Part shown: in pieces, positions 35,378 through 48,200 of the stretch
Layout: each line of letters opens with the position of its first letter
Numbering within the stretch: position 1 is the first letter of the stretch
Source of the DNA: Mallotus nudiflorus
Lineage: Eukaryota; Streptophyta; Magnoliopsida; Malpighiales; Euphorbiaceae
Direction of reading: 5' to 3'
DNA length: 64,000 nucleotides
NCBI GenBank assembly: GCA_947683625.1
Contig: CANTUR010000630.1
Location: 2,976,001 to 3,040,000 of the forward strand
Notes under the pieces: generated by a model
Seen by the model: the letters and a program-made list of their open reading frames with translations, nothing else
Database searches by the model: none
What the model was told of the DNA's origin: nothing
Position numbers and translations under genes: made by a program

Positions 35378-37423
35378 TGTAGACGGTGGAGTTTAGCACT
35401 CACCCAAGATTTTAGCAACTGCGACACTTTTTAGGCTCAAGGCCCTAGGGAACACACTATTATGTTCAAAGATATAGTGTGGAGATAAGGAGTCGCCACC
35501 CAAGGTAATAACTGGGACAAATCGAAAGGTAGTACTCGATTCTCTAAAAGAAAGCTAGCACCATAACAAGGAGATTCTGGGAATGGAATACTAACTTCTC
35601 TTAGTCTCATGTTCATTTAGAATTACTTTATGAATTACTATTTTATTCTCTAATTACATGCAATTTTATTTAAACCCAAATTAAACATCCATCTAACCCA
35701 AAAAATGCAACAGGTCATAAAATTACATGTAAAAAATGCATACAAAAGGCAGCGTCTCTAAGTATAAACTAGGTTAATTTTTAAAAGTTAGCTAATTCTA
35801 CATATTTTTATTTACAAGTGAAATGGACTAGAGATGAGCCTACATTTTAAGATAATTAATGAGTGTAAATCTACTTGTTTTAATTCTAAAAAGTGGGCCT
35901 AAATCTATTAATTTTAAGAAATAAAATAGAAATTAATTAGTGGGCTTAATTCTACTTAATTTTAAATTAAGTGATGTAATCCTAAATCTATTTATTTTAA
36001 AAGAAATGAAATTAATGGGCTAAACTAAATCTAAATTAATTTTAGTTAACCTAAAAATGGGCCTAAGTCTAAATTAATCTAATTGGGCCTAAATTGATTT
36101 TAAAATTAATTAAACCTAAAAATCCAATTAAAAACTTATTTATTAAATGGGTTAGAACCTAACGTAGGCTTAGGACCCAAAGAGAATAAAAACATGCAAA
36201 CAAGCCCAAACAACAAATTAAAGCAAATAATGAATCAAAAACATACATTCAGTGATTTCTAACCTAATTTTAATTGCATACAACCTAAATTAATCTAAAG
36301 CCACCATTGATTTTAATTGAATTTTACCAAATTGAGCCTAGATTACTAATCAATTTTTAGTGCAGAGAATATAAAATTCTACTATTTTCCTCTATTTGAG
36401 CTATTACAAACTACAATGCAGGAAATTACAGTAAATTAATTACAACCCAATAAAGTCATAAACAAAATACTGGATGAAAATAATAAATCCTAAATACTAC
36501 GGGGATTTCACAAAACTCAGACCATGGCATCCCATGGATTCTTCAATGTAGTCACTACCAAAATCTCATATCAATACCCTCACCTCCAGAGTACCATAGA
36601 ACATCAATCAAAACAAAAAAAAATTAGTAACTACTCAATTAAGAAATAAAAAAATAAAAAATCAAATCAAGAATAAAAAAAAAGGGTAAAAAATGTTATG
36701 CAAATATTGTTTGAATACCCCTCAGATTTGGGTTGTCACGGTTTTGATATTGACTCTGTTGTTTTTTCTTTCTTGATCTTCTAGACTTTTAAAAGAAAAT
36801 AACGTATTTTTTTAGTAGCTAATTAGGGTTTTTTCTCTCTCTGATTTTTTACAGACTCTGCCTCCTTTCTCTCTAGCTAGTTCCCTCAAGGCTTTCACAG
36901 CCTTCCTCTTTTAACTTTTAAAGCTAGACCCAGCAACCTCCAACCCTGTGATAACGCAAGGAATTTTTCTTTTCAATTTTTGAAATCAAAATCAAGAGAT
37001 AAATTTTTAAAAAAATCAAAGACTCAATACACGTAGGGACACGTGATGTCCTGGACCAAGGAAAAATTAAAAAAAGATGAAATTAGTGTAAACATCACTT
37101 TTCAGCAAAAATCGGTATTCCAGAATATCGATTTTCATCCCATAATGTCAGTCGGCATTACATAATGTCGATCAACATTCAGTAATGCCAATTGACATTA
37201 TGCAATGTCGGTCAGCATTAAATGTCAGCTGAACTTTTTTTAAAATTACAAAAAAGGTCCTCATAAGTCTATAATTTTTGCAATCAAATTAAATCCACAA
37301 AACGTAGCAATTTAGTCCTTTAAATCATGAAACTCGACAGTAGAGATCAATTCTTGATTAGATTTTCATTATAAGGCCTTCATCGCAACGTGCACAATTA
37401 CATCCCGAAATTAGATGCTTACA
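35378..37423 (-). repeat. 5' LTR of Tat element
   Basis: On the - strand it starts TGTAAGCATC at 37423 and ends CCGTCTACA at 35378, 2046 bp. It has canonical TG and CA ends. It is the reverse complement of the solo LTR at 30739-32894. The minisatellite of palindromic 16-mers lies at 37136-37215. Confidence 0.9.
37136..37215. repeat. 20-bp palindromic minisatellite in Tat 5' LTR
   Basis: Four units such as AATGTCAGTCGGCATT and AATGCCAATTGACATT are separated by 4-base spacers. This is the counterpart of the array at 30974-31069, with different substitutions within the units. Confidence 0.8.
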
Positions 37424-39880
37424 GCAGCACGTAGAAACATAGCCATAACTAATTGATTGCCATAAGGATTTTGTAAGGTTAATGTGCAAAAATAATCAAA
37501 CTTGGCATTTATGTTGTGTAGTTGGTGAGACTTAACATATTGCATACTTATAAACATCACTATTTTTACATTAAATGAAGGCAAATTTTAAAAATTCCCC
37601 AAGGAATTTTTTAAGAAAAATGGCCAAAGCACCAAGGCATAGATTGGCCAAAATAAATTCACAAATTTTTAGCATGGCCAAAAGTTGCAGAATATGTTAC
37701 CTAAGAACTACAGTTTGATGTTTGAAAAAAGTTGTCTAAATCCAAAGGCCATTAGTTGAAAATAAATTATGCATATGCTTTTTAGCTACAGGAAGTCAAA
37801 AATCTATGTTGCAAATTCTTAAAATCATGAACCAAAATTGTGTTTTCTTTGTAAAAGAAACAAAGTTACAGGGAATGTCTAAATAATTTTTTTATTTTTT
37901 GGCATTATGCTTGCTAAAATAATCTTTAGTCAATTCTTGTTTGAGGATATTTGAGTTTCTAGGTGCAAATAAAATTACCCATGTATGTGCTTAGTGAGAC
38001 TCTATGAATAAAAAAAAGTCTTAATTTAGTTGCCTTGGGAAAACAAGCAAGAAATAAAAATGGGTATGGAGAAATGATCAAATTCATCAAATTTTTCTTA
38101 AATGCTCAAATTTTTTTGACTAACCAAGCAAAATTTCACAGAAAGTGGCAAAATACAAAGATCTTCAACACCACCCCATGTAAGTCACAAATTGAGGATA
38201 AAAGGTATTAGATGCAAGGCATTAATAGAAATTTATTTTGTAAAATTTCAAGACATGCACCAAAATGCCAAGGGAATTATGACTGTTTGGAAATAGCCAA
38301 GTTTCATCAATGCACAAAATTTTTATTTCTTGGCTAAACCAAACAAATTACAAAATAAATCACCAAAAAATAAAGATATTGGTGTAGTTGGCTTCTACAA
38401 AATGCAACCCAAATGAATTTGGTAAGGTAGCCAAAAATATTAAATTTAATACATTCAATTTTTTTCAGTTGAGAATTATTGTAATGCATCCAAAGTGCTA
38501 ATTAAAATTTGAAAAGCATATTACAACATTTGGATTTTTTTCGACTTAAAAAGAAGTGAACAAATCCCCAATATTTTTAAGCAAAGTTCATCCTCTCACA
38601 CATAAAGAGCATAAGTCCTATTACCAAAATCATCAACAACACAAAGCCAAGTTATCAAATTCCAAGACACAAAAGATTGAGCATCAAAGATCAATAAGAT
38701 CACAACAATCTCAAATTAAAGCTCAAAAGAATATAACTAATCAAAATTGAGCTAAGAAGATTAGAAACACCTTGTTTAATTCTTCTAAAATAAGTTTTGA
38801 GATTAAAATTGCTTTGGAGAGTTAACCAAAAATTGCTTAAACAAATTGTAAAGGTCATAAATCCAAGTGACGAACCAACTCCAGCCTAGGGAGTAGTAGT
38901 AATTGATGGCAAGGTAGCAAGAATGCTACTCAATATGTGTTGGTAAGATACTAGAGAAAGGCAGAGCTATTTATCCACTGCATTACTTATTCGTTAGGAC
39001 GACACAGGGTTGCTAGTTCAGCAATGTCTTCACAAGAGCAAGTAGTGGTTTGTGACATCAATGAGGTAGAGGTTGTGCGCGAAGTTATAGTGAATTGTTG
39101 TTTGATAATGGCAATAGCCTGGGTAGTGGCTTGGGAAATTTGGCAACAAGGTGAGGGAGAATAAAAGAAAACAGTGATGATGGTGAGGATGAAGAGAAAA
39201 GAAAGAAAGAGGAGGTAAGGTATTTTTTAAAAAAAAAAAAAATTCTTGCCTTCTTTCATGAAATTTTAATATTTAAAAGAAATTAAAGAAAAATTGACAT
39301 GGGTGTTGTAATTTATGCTTTGGGTAATCAAAAATTGATTGAAATTTGAGGGTGGAAAAAGATTTTAATTACTCATGAGCTTTTGATGTTAAAAAAAATA
39401 GTTGTACAAATTTTTTTTTTACCCTTAAAGCTTTTTAAATCTTCAAAAAATGAGAGAAAATGGTTTGGATCTTGTGATATCTAGAGGATTTAAGTAATGG
39501 GCAAAGTGAAATTCTTGAAAATTGAAAGAAGAACTTGGTAGCAATTTGAAAGAGAAAGAGAGGGATTTTTTGTGTAGATTTTTTTTTTTTTTTTTTGCAA
39601 TTAAAAAAAAAAGAGATAGAAATTTTAAAAAGCCTTCTTTTGGCTACATATACAATATAATTAGCTTGGACTTGACCCAAACTAATTATATACAGAAAAT
39701 TTATTTGAGCTGAAAATAATTTTTTTTTTAAGATTTAATTTCATTAAGGCCCACAAAGTCTAAGCATGAAAACCCACACATGAGAAGTGTTTTGGGAAAG
39801 AAGACATAAGAATATTTTAAAAGTAAGTTGAGGAGGAGCTAATGCAAGGGAAATTTCTAGAATTTTCATTACAAGCTTAT
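37424..39880. other. AT-rich sequence without recognised genes
   Basis: No protein-like reading frame is visible. 38880-39220 is less AT-rich and reads on the - strand like a pyrimidine-rich leader of a plant LTR element. Homopolymer runs occur near 39230, 39410, 39580 and 39720. It is probably an unclassified, degenerate retroelement. Confidence 0.4.
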
Positions 39881-40290
39881 AAAATAAGGAGATGAGCTGA
39901 GGAAAAATAGTTTGCAAACAACAACACTATATATAAGAGCAACGAAGATCAACATAACAAAGACAACCAATCGTCATCAACAATAAACCAATTCAACAAT
40001 TCTTATCAATTAGCAGCCATTGTTTTTTAGTTTACATAATACAAACATTCTTGTCTTGTTTCTCTACTATTCAGCTTGTAATAACGTTTTCATCAATACA
40101 AAGTTTCTTTTTTCACTGTCTCTACAACACACTATATTTAAATTCATAAAATTTTTTGTTAAAATTCAAACAAATTATGGTAAAGAGGCTTAGGAGTCCA
40201 CGTTGTCTGAATAGAAGTCAGGGTTTTCTCTGAGGAATTAATCCTCCAGCATGCTCGTACAAATTCATCAACAATTTTTTGACATGCATC
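39881..40290 (+). promoter_or_regulatory. LTR-like promoter and leader (unclassified)
   Basis: A TATATATAA box at 39928-39936 is followed by an A/C-rich leader with many CAACA steps, then CTTGTAATAACG and TTCATCAATACAAAG near 40074-40103. That arrangement is common around the start and poly(A) region of plant LTRs. No PBS or gag follows, so I only call it promoter-like. Confidence 0.3.
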
Positions 40291-40557
40291 AAAACTTGGA
40301 GCAACAATACTAAATAATTAGTGAAACAAGAGGAAAAATAATCTTGCTAAGATGTGACAAATTGGATTGGATTGTCACTCATTTTTATTTCTATTTCAAC
40401 AGAGGGTAATAATTACATTACGCATGCTTGATCCATTTTTGTCTAATTTGTGATATAAATACAATTATTTACTTCTAATAGACATCTTTAAAACTTGGTA
40501 AAATAAATTAACAAAATAGCATGTAGAATCTTTTCTTTTTATGTAAATAATGTAATT

Positions 40558-41852
40558 GGGATAATAGCATTTTTTAGTCCTATAATTTATATCATTTTTT
40601 CAGTTAAATCTTACAAAAAATTATATTTACAATTAAGTTTTATAAAGTTTTTTTATTAATTATATCCATTAGTCAAATCAATTTTTCGTTAGTCAACTGT
40701 AAAAATTAAACTTGTTTTTTACATTTTAGTTCTAAAACTTTAAAATCTTGACAAAAGAGAGAAAATAGTTCGAATAGAAAATACTGAAACCTGGAATAAC
40801 ATTCTTTTTGCTCAAGTTGGAACTTTCTTAACAACAAATAATAATAAAAGGGTTTTTTTTTTTTTTGGAAGAATACATATCAAATTGATGGTACTATAAG
40901 AAAGTTGTTGCGGCCCTTTTTATTATAAATACTTTTTTTATTTTATTTATAATTTATTATATTATTTAATCTTTATAATAACTGGATTAACTCATTAAAA
41001 ATAATATTAAAAAATTAAAAATATTTTTTCCTAAATTATTAGTTACATTAACAATGATAAATAAAATTAATTAAGTATTTTTTAATTATTTAAAATAAAT
41101 AATTTTAATTAATACATTATATATGAATAAAGTTTTTATATTTAGTTAAAGTCAATTAGTTTTTTCAACATTATAATTTGTGTTACGTTTCAAATAACTA
41201 TTAAATTTAATTATATTTCTATTAGATATTTTCAAAAAAGATATTTCTTTGATTAAGCTATTTATAAAAAAATATGTTTACTTATTTTAACTGCTCAAGT
41301 ACTTATTCTAAAACAATCTATATTAAATAAATATTTTTTAAAATTGTCTATTTAAATTCAATGGTGTTTAAAATTTATTTAAAACATAACACAAATTATA
41401 ATAATAACAAAATTGCCTGAGTTTTATCCATATAAAAAATTTATTCATTTTTTATACAGTAATTAAAATTATTTAAAATTAATTAAAATATTTAACTAAA
41501 TTTATTTAACATTGTTAATTAAATTAGTAATTTTTAAAAATATTATCTTTAATTTTTTATTTTTTGGTATTATTTTAGTGAGTTATATAGTTATTATGCA
41601 AGTTAAATAAAAAAAATTTATAAAAATTTTTTATTTAAAATATAAAAATGATATTTTAAGAAAATTTTAGAACTGAAATGTAAAAAAAAAATTTTAATTT
41701 AAGAGTTGACTAACAAAAAATTGATTTGATTAACGGGTAACATTAACAGGAAAACTTTTTAAAATTTATAAAATTTAATTGTAAAAAAAAATTATTTATA
41801 AGACTTAATTGAAAAATAATATAAGTTCTATAACTAAAAATGTTGTTATCCC
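40558..41852. mobile_element. Foldback Mutator-type element with 9-bp target duplication
   Basis: The two ends are inverted repeats: GGGATAATAGCATTTTTTAG at 40558 matches the complement of the end (TGTTGTTATCCC). The similarity runs about 200 bp inward from each end. It then continues after an asymmetric insert in the left arm (about 40755-40920), so most of the 1295 bp can fold back on itself. The exact 9-bp duplication AATGTAATT flanks it (40549-40557 and 41853-41861). Long inverted ends and 9-bp duplications point to a non-autonomous Mutator-like element. It has no coding sequence. Confidence 0.82.
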
Positions 41853-41861
41853 AATGTAATT

Positions 41862-42685
41862 TAAAAAATTGTCGATATTTACATACAAATTTTAATTAAA
41901 AAAGAATTGCAAGTTCGGACTTGATTTCCACTATGCATATTTTAAAAGGGCATTATCTGTTGTTAGGGATATCATGCAAACCCCACAGGGTAGCTTCTCC
42001 GGTTGAAATTAGAAGAAATTCTTCAAAAAGTTTGGATTATTGTTTGTAGACGACTCATTCTGCTAAATAGGAGATAAAAATTAAACATAAAACCTTTTTT
42101 TTTAAGAATAAAATACTTTTAGTATTTGAATTAGACTTCAAATGTGTTGGAATATTAAAATCAATGATTTTTTTTATGTAATAGAAATTAGTAGTTTTTT
42201 TTTTTTTTTTGGTCCAAAGTTTAGTGCTTCAAGTTTTCAAGCCCCAAAAAAATATTTCTAATCATTAATGTGAGGAAAATTTGCTAGAATTTTACCTGTC
42301 GTAATAAAGAATTTTGGTTCGAATGTTTTAATTTATGATACAAAATTAGTATAATTGAGATAGAGAGCGGGAGAGTTTGTTAATAATTGTCAGAAGTTTT
42401 TTTTGTCCGTAATTCATTTTGTAAGTCACTATAAAGGAGTGAAAAATAAAATTGAATTTGAGAGCTATTTTTCAAAAATAAAATATCCTTATCATTTGAG
42501 TTAAAGCTTAATTGTGTTTAGATATTAAAATTAGTTAGTGTTTAAAAGTCGAAATTAGTGGTCCGTGTAAATTTATACTGTAAACAAAAAGTTTGAAGAG
42601 CAAGGCCTCACTACAAAATTCGGAATTCTAATTTCGAAAAATATTTATTGAATATTAAATTATAAAAATAGGAGAAAAGAAAATC
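41862..42685. other. AT-rich intergenic sequence
   Basis: No gene, terminal repeat or conserved motif recognised. Poly(T) runs near 42092 and 42194. Confidence 0.4.
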
Positions 42686-42757
42686 GACCACAGTAGAGTC
42701 AGACCGTCAACCTTTTGATCCGAAGTCAAAGGTGCTAATCCACTGTGCCATGCGATC
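42686..42757 (-). pseudogene. tRNA-Arg(UCG), degenerate
   Basis: The 72-nt - strand sequence folds with a full 7-bp acceptor stem (GATCGCA with TGTGGTC, two G-U). The anticodon arm is perfect (TTTGA, loop CTTCGGA, TCAAA), giving anticodon TCG. The D arm (GCAC with GCAC) and T arm (GACGG, loop TCTGACT, CTACT) no longer pair well. The T loop has lost TTCGA, so the internal B-box promoter is damaged. A run of T follows the 3' end. Most differences from a normal plant tRNA-Arg are C-to-T or G-to-A. It is probably a dead copy. Confidence 0.7.
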
Positions 42758-43734
42758 CGGCTGATGCCGTATTCCCTCATTAGCACTTTATTTATTAAAA
42801 CCGTAAATGCTAAGTTAGTACGAATTATATCATGTCACACATTAAGATAACGAGCAATTAACACTTTATCCATTGAATAAGTGATTTCATATGTCACAAT
42901 AAGATTTGTTAATTTTATATAATTTTCTTGAAATAAGAAATATATGATGAATAGGTGAATTTAATTAATTTTTAAATAGATAAGCCAAATAAAATAATTA
43001 TTATTTATATAAAATAATAATTTATTTATTGAAAATTATTATAAATATTAAAATAAATAAAAATTATATATTTTATAAACGAAGAGGTCTATAGCCACTC
43101 TTAGTCTCCTCCCCTGTTTGTTACGTTTTTTTTTTTTAAAAAATTCATTCTCAATCAAAAGAATATAATTAATACAACATATTGAAAAATTCTAAAATAA
43201 CTTAATTTTTTATTATTTTTATTTTTATTTTATTTTTATCATTATAGAATGAGTATATATTAAATCATCTAATAAAAATTATTAATAAAATAAAATTTAC
43301 TTTATAAAAAATAAAATAATCATAAACAACATCCAACATGTTTTATAATTTTTTATTTTTTTTACAATAAAAAATAAATGTATAGTATTAAAAAATCATA
43401 AATTTAAAATTTTGCCAAAAACAATGAAATTCTTTCTTATAAATTCAAAAAAAGTACACTTCATTATTATTCAATAGCAATTTTTTGTAAAATAAAATTT
43501 GTTTTAATAAAAAATGAAATTACCATAATTTTTAAAGGTTGTTTTTGACACGCATAAATATATTGAAATATAATTAAAATTATTAAATTAATTTTTATTT
43601 AAGTTATAACTATTGATATGTATTACGTATAGAATATCATAATTAATTAATTTTTATAATTAAATGACCTGATAAAAATTATTTTTTAAGAATAAAATAA
43701 AATAAAAATAGTTACAGTCCAAGCCTGCACCATC
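42758..43734. other. AT-rich upstream region of the MUSTANG gene
   Basis: Mostly long A/T runs. Two small GC-richer patches, about 43080-43130 and 43705-43760, share an imperfect direct repeat (GTCTAT, then CCTCCC and GTTTGT-AC). Promoter elements cannot be assigned with confidence. Confidence 0.4.
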
Positions 43735-43971
43735 TACCAGTAGCGTCTATCTCTCGACCTCCCTACCGGTTTGTCACAATATTTTACAGAATTCCAAAAA
43801 AGCCCCCAAAAAATTTTTTCAGTTCCAATCATAACCCTCACTTCTTATTGTTTGATTTGCCAAAACGTCCTCTCTCTTCTTCACTTCGATAAATGCACTC
43901 CTTTTCCACAAATTCCACAAAAGCCCCCAAATTCTAGGGTTTCCATCATCACCCCCCTCTCCTTCTCTCTG
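43735..43971 (+). other. 5' UTR exon of the MUSTANG gene
   Basis: A pyrimidine-rich leader, typical of plant 5' UTRs (including CTAGGGTTTCC), ends in the donor CTCTCTG|GTAAGC. It is joined across a 1286-bp intron (43972-45257) whose acceptor is AGTGCAG. The ATG comes 12 bases into the next exon. The start of transcription is not determined. Confidence 0.6.
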
Positions 43972-45269
43972 GTAAGCCCGTTAATCATCCCCAATTAAAT
44001 GTTTCCCATCATTATTTCTCTTCTTGTCCCTAATTTTATCATAAATTTTTGTGCTTTTTAGTTCAATTTTGTTGTTTTAATTTGTGGGAATTTTGTTTAA
44101 TTTGTTTTGGCTTTAGTAGAAACGATAATAAGTTTGATTAGAGATGCGAATTTTGTTTTTGAGCTGTTTTAGGTTGATTAGCCTGAATTATTGGTTCTTT
44201 TTTTTTCTGGGTTCAATTCTGATATGCGACCTGTTGTTTTGTGATAATGCATGTCATTGGTAGTTGCTGAAAGTGGTCAACTGTTGTGATTTTTAGAGTT
44301 GTAAAGCTTTTTTTTTTCTTTTTTTTTTTATGCATGTTATGTATCTTGTTAGGAATGGATATAGTGTTTAGGGACTTCTTCCAGCGGTTGACTTCACTCT
44401 TTTTGTTGCTTCTTATGATTAAAAGCTGTCTTGTCACTGTTTGCTATTTGATGGATCAGCTAGGAAATTTGTTGAAGGCATCTCGTAATGCAATGGGCAA
44501 AGTTGTGTTTTTGTTTTGCTTAGATTATATGATGACTCAGTCAAAGACAAAAATCGGTTCACTGCTTTACTTACTTCAGAACAAGCATTCCTGAATTTCT
44601 AATTTGTGTTTTATGCATATACCTTAAATTGGTTGTCATTGTCTTCACGGTCTGTAGTATAGCCAGACATCTTTTTTTGGGTGGCCAACTAGTGATACTC
44701 AAAACATGGTTCTCTATAGCATGGTGAATGTGCTTATGGTGCCAATCTTCTTTGCATGATTTGGAAATATGCTTACTAGGATCACTATTTGAGGCTACGC
44801 TTTGGTTGCAAGCATCTGTTAATTTTATTTTGATATGTCATGGATATTTTTATAAGTAAAAACTTTAAGCATTCTGTTCAAAAGGGAAATAAATTCTCTT
44901 GTGATGCTTTTGGAAATTGGAACGTTCTTTATTACATTAGAAGAGTTTTTTTGCCCTTTCTTATATCTGAATAATTTTAATTTTATTTTTCTAGTATTCT
45001 TGATATTTTTTTTCTTTATAAAACTATATATTTTGTGATTGTCCAAAACTAAAGTAAGATTTTTGAGAGAGTAATGAAAAATTCCTTCTTGCGTGTGGTC
45101 TGATATTGCTAATGGCTTTTGTAAGTAACTGCTCATTATCAAACTTGGCTTTCCTTTGGAATTAGTTTATTAAAGAAGAATAGAAGACCATTTTGAAAGA
45201 CTGTCTGTCATAATATTCATGTCATTCATATAATATGTATTTTTTTTTGGAGTGCAGAAGTGATTTCCA

Positions 45270-48200
45270 ATGCCAAAAAGAAAGCTTATCCTAATCTGCC
45301 AGTCCAGGGGTGAATTTGTGACAAGTGCTGATGGGTCTTTATCGTATGATGGTGGAGAGGCACATGCTGTAGATGTCAATCACGAAACTGTTTTTGATGA
45401 TCTCAAGCTAAAGTTGGCTGAAATGTGTAATTTAGAATATAAATCATTGTCCATTAAGTACTTTCTTCCTGGAAATAGACAGACTCTCATTACTTTAGCT
45501 AATGACAAAGACCTAAAAAGGATGTATGATTTTCATGGGGACTCAGTCACTGCAGACATCTTTGTGGTTGGGAGAGAAGGTTTTAATAATGAAGATGTAC
45601 ACATGCATGCTAGCAGGTGCATTGTCGTTTCTTCAGTTACATATCTTGTGTAGGAGTAGGAGCTTAGGTGCTAACTCCTGTGGTGTGATTGCCACTTCAT
45701 TGAAATTTATTACTGGTTAATGTATAGTAAATCAACATTGAGCATTATTGCACAGCAAATGAGCTTCATTATTGAAAATTCTCTTTCAAAATAATTTGTT
45801 TGTGCACTGCTTTTGTTTTTGTTCTTTGACTGTAAGATGTAATTAATATTTTTATCCTTTTTTCCCGCTTGCTTTGACTTGTGTTGGTTGTTGCTTGCAG
45901 ACCATCTGGGGTAAAGCCAGCTGAGACAGTGCCTGCTTCTGCTGCTACTTCAATTGCTCATGCTGGAACTCCCTCAGCTTCTCGAACTGGGAATCGCTCA
46001 GCTACTCGTGCGGGGAATCGCTCAGCTGCTCGTGCGGGAAATCGCTCAGCTTCTCATGCGGGCAATCGCTCAGCTTCTCGTGCGGGAAATCGCTCAGCTT
46101 CTCATGCAGGCAATCGCTCAGCTTCTCGTGCGACCACTCGCTCAGCTTCTCGTGCCAGCGCTCGCTCAGCTTCTCGTGTTGGCACTCGCTCAGCTGCTCG
46201 TGCTGGTGACACAGCTGCCTACAGCCCAGTTACAAATGATGCAGGTGGTACCCCTGCTGATACTGTTAAGAAGAGAAGGCGCACTGCATCATGCAAAACT
46301 GGTGCAGATAGTCCTACTGTTGTCTCTGATATCAACAGTGCTAGGGAGAAAAGAAAAAATACCTCACGTAATAAGAATTCTCGGAGTCACGATACTTGGA
46401 ACCATGACAGTTGGAATCATGATACTGCTGTTGTAAATGTTAATGTCAAGCAACTAAAGGAATCTGATGCTGCACCATGGATAGATATAGATGTTTTTCC
46501 TTATTCAGCTAGTGATATCAGCTCTCAAGATGCCAGCGCTAAAGAAGTTTCCTTGGAACAAATGATTACCTCTTGGAAAGATGGAATTGTTGGTGTGGGC
46601 CAAGAATTTGAAAGTGTCGCTGAATTCCGTGATGTGCTGCAGAAATATGCCATTGCAAATCGTTTCATGTACAAGCTAAAAAAGAATGACACCAGTCGTG
46701 CAAGTGGTATATGTGTGGCTGAAGGTTGTTCTTGGTCAATACATGCATCGTGGGTTCCATCTGCTGAAGTATTCAGGATAAAAAAGATGAACAAAGAACA
46801 TACATGTGGAGGGGAATCTTGGAAGGGTGCTCATCCCACAAAAAGTTGGCTGGTCAGCATTATAAAAGACAGGTTGAGAGAGAATCCACATCGCAAACCC
46901 AGGGACATTGTTAATGGTATTTCACAGGATTTTGGGATTGAACTGCATTATTCGCAGGTGCGCCGTGGAATTGAAGAAGCAAGGGAGCAGCTTCAGGGTT
47001 CATATAAAGAGGCCTATGCCCAGTTGCCATGGTTTTGTGACAAGTTGGTGGAGGCAAACCCTGGTAGTTTTGTGAAGCTTTTAATTGATGATAGCAACAA
47101 ATTTCAGCGTCTTTTTGTATCCTTTCATGCCTCTATATATGGTTTCAAGAATGGGTGTCGGCCCCTTCTGTTTCTTGATTCTACAACATTTAGATCAAAA
47201 TACCATGAGGTTTTGTTGACAGCTACTGCATTAGATGGGAATGATGATGCCTTTCCAGTTGCATTTGCTGTAGTAGACATTGAGAATAATGATAATTGGC
47301 ATTGGTTTTTGGAGCAGTTGAGTTCTGCACTTTCAACTTCACAACCCATAACTTTTGTCTCTGATAATGAGAAGGGATTAATGAAACCTGTGCTTGAAAT
47401 ATTTGAGAATGCTCACCATGGTTACTCTATATACCATCTGCTGGAGAACTTCAGGAGAAATTTGAAAGGGCCATTTGAGGGAGAAGGGAAAGCTGCTTTA
47501 CCAGTAAGTTTATTGCGGGCTGCACATGCTGTTCGACTTGATAGTTTCAAAATGTTCACTGAGCAAATTAAACAGATTTCTTCAAAAGCATATGATTGGC
47601 TTATGGAGATTGAGCCACAGTATTGGACAAATGCATTATTCAAAGGTGAGCACTACAGTTATGTTCCAGTAAATGTTGCAGAGATATATGTTAATTGGAT
47701 TGAAGAAGTACGGGAGCTGCCTATCATACAAAAGGTTGAAGCTCTTAGATGCAAAATGATGGAGTTGATTCACAAACGTCAAATGGATTCAAGTGGGTGG
47801 ACTACAAAGCTTACTCCATCCATGGAGCAAAAGCTTCATGATGAAGCTCTAAAAGCACTTGCTTTTAAAGTGTTATTTTCATCTGATACCCTGTTTGAGG
47901 TGCATGACTCCTCCATTCATGTTGTGGATATTGTAAAAAGGGACTGTAGCTGTCTGCAATGGAAATTGACTGGTTTTCCTTGCAGCCACGCTGTTGCTGT
48001 CTTCAATCGCAAAGGGTTGAGTGTGTACGATTATTGTTCACAGTACTTCACAGCTGATAACTTCCGTTTGACTTATTCCAAGTCCGTAAATCCTGTTTTA
48101 GACCCTTTCAAGCCACTGGGTGAAGAAGAAGATGATGCAGGGACAGGGCTGGTTCTTCCTCCAACTACTCCGAAGCCACCGCCGCAGCCAAAAGAAAAAC

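Larger units (their letters stand above)
29842..37423 (-). mobile_element. Tat-lineage (Ogre/Retand-like) Ty3/gypsy retrotransposon, decayed
   Basis: Read on the - strand it has a 5' LTR (37423 to 35378), a PBS, RT, RNase H, a second RNase H of the archaeal type, and integrase ending at 29842. The second RNase H and the integrase end (LDCLKKYYL) mark the Tat lineage. No gag or protease fits in the 300 bases between PBS and RT, so this copy is deleted or non-autonomous. A solo LTR (30739-32894) splits the integrase. The 3' LTR is not found. The + strand PMD/DUF7745 gene and hairpin repeats on its 3' side may belong to it. Confidence 0.8.

Noticed and set aside
38556..39713. Small ORFs rich in Lys, Gln or Phe
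   Set aside because: They come from A- or T-rich low-complexity DNA. No domain or codon bias supports them.
42758..43734. A third foldback element
   Set aside because: The A/T runs look partly complementary, but I found no convincing ends or target duplication.
45881..45900. Methionine start at 45881 for the long transposase-like frame
   Set aside because: These bases are the end of an intron (TTGCTTGCAG). The upstream exon with PB1 joins in frame at 45901, so the start is 45270.
45954..46436. A 160-codon Leu/Ala-rich frame over the minisatellite
   Set aside because: It is a shifted reading of the 24-bp coding repeat inside the MUSTANG gene.
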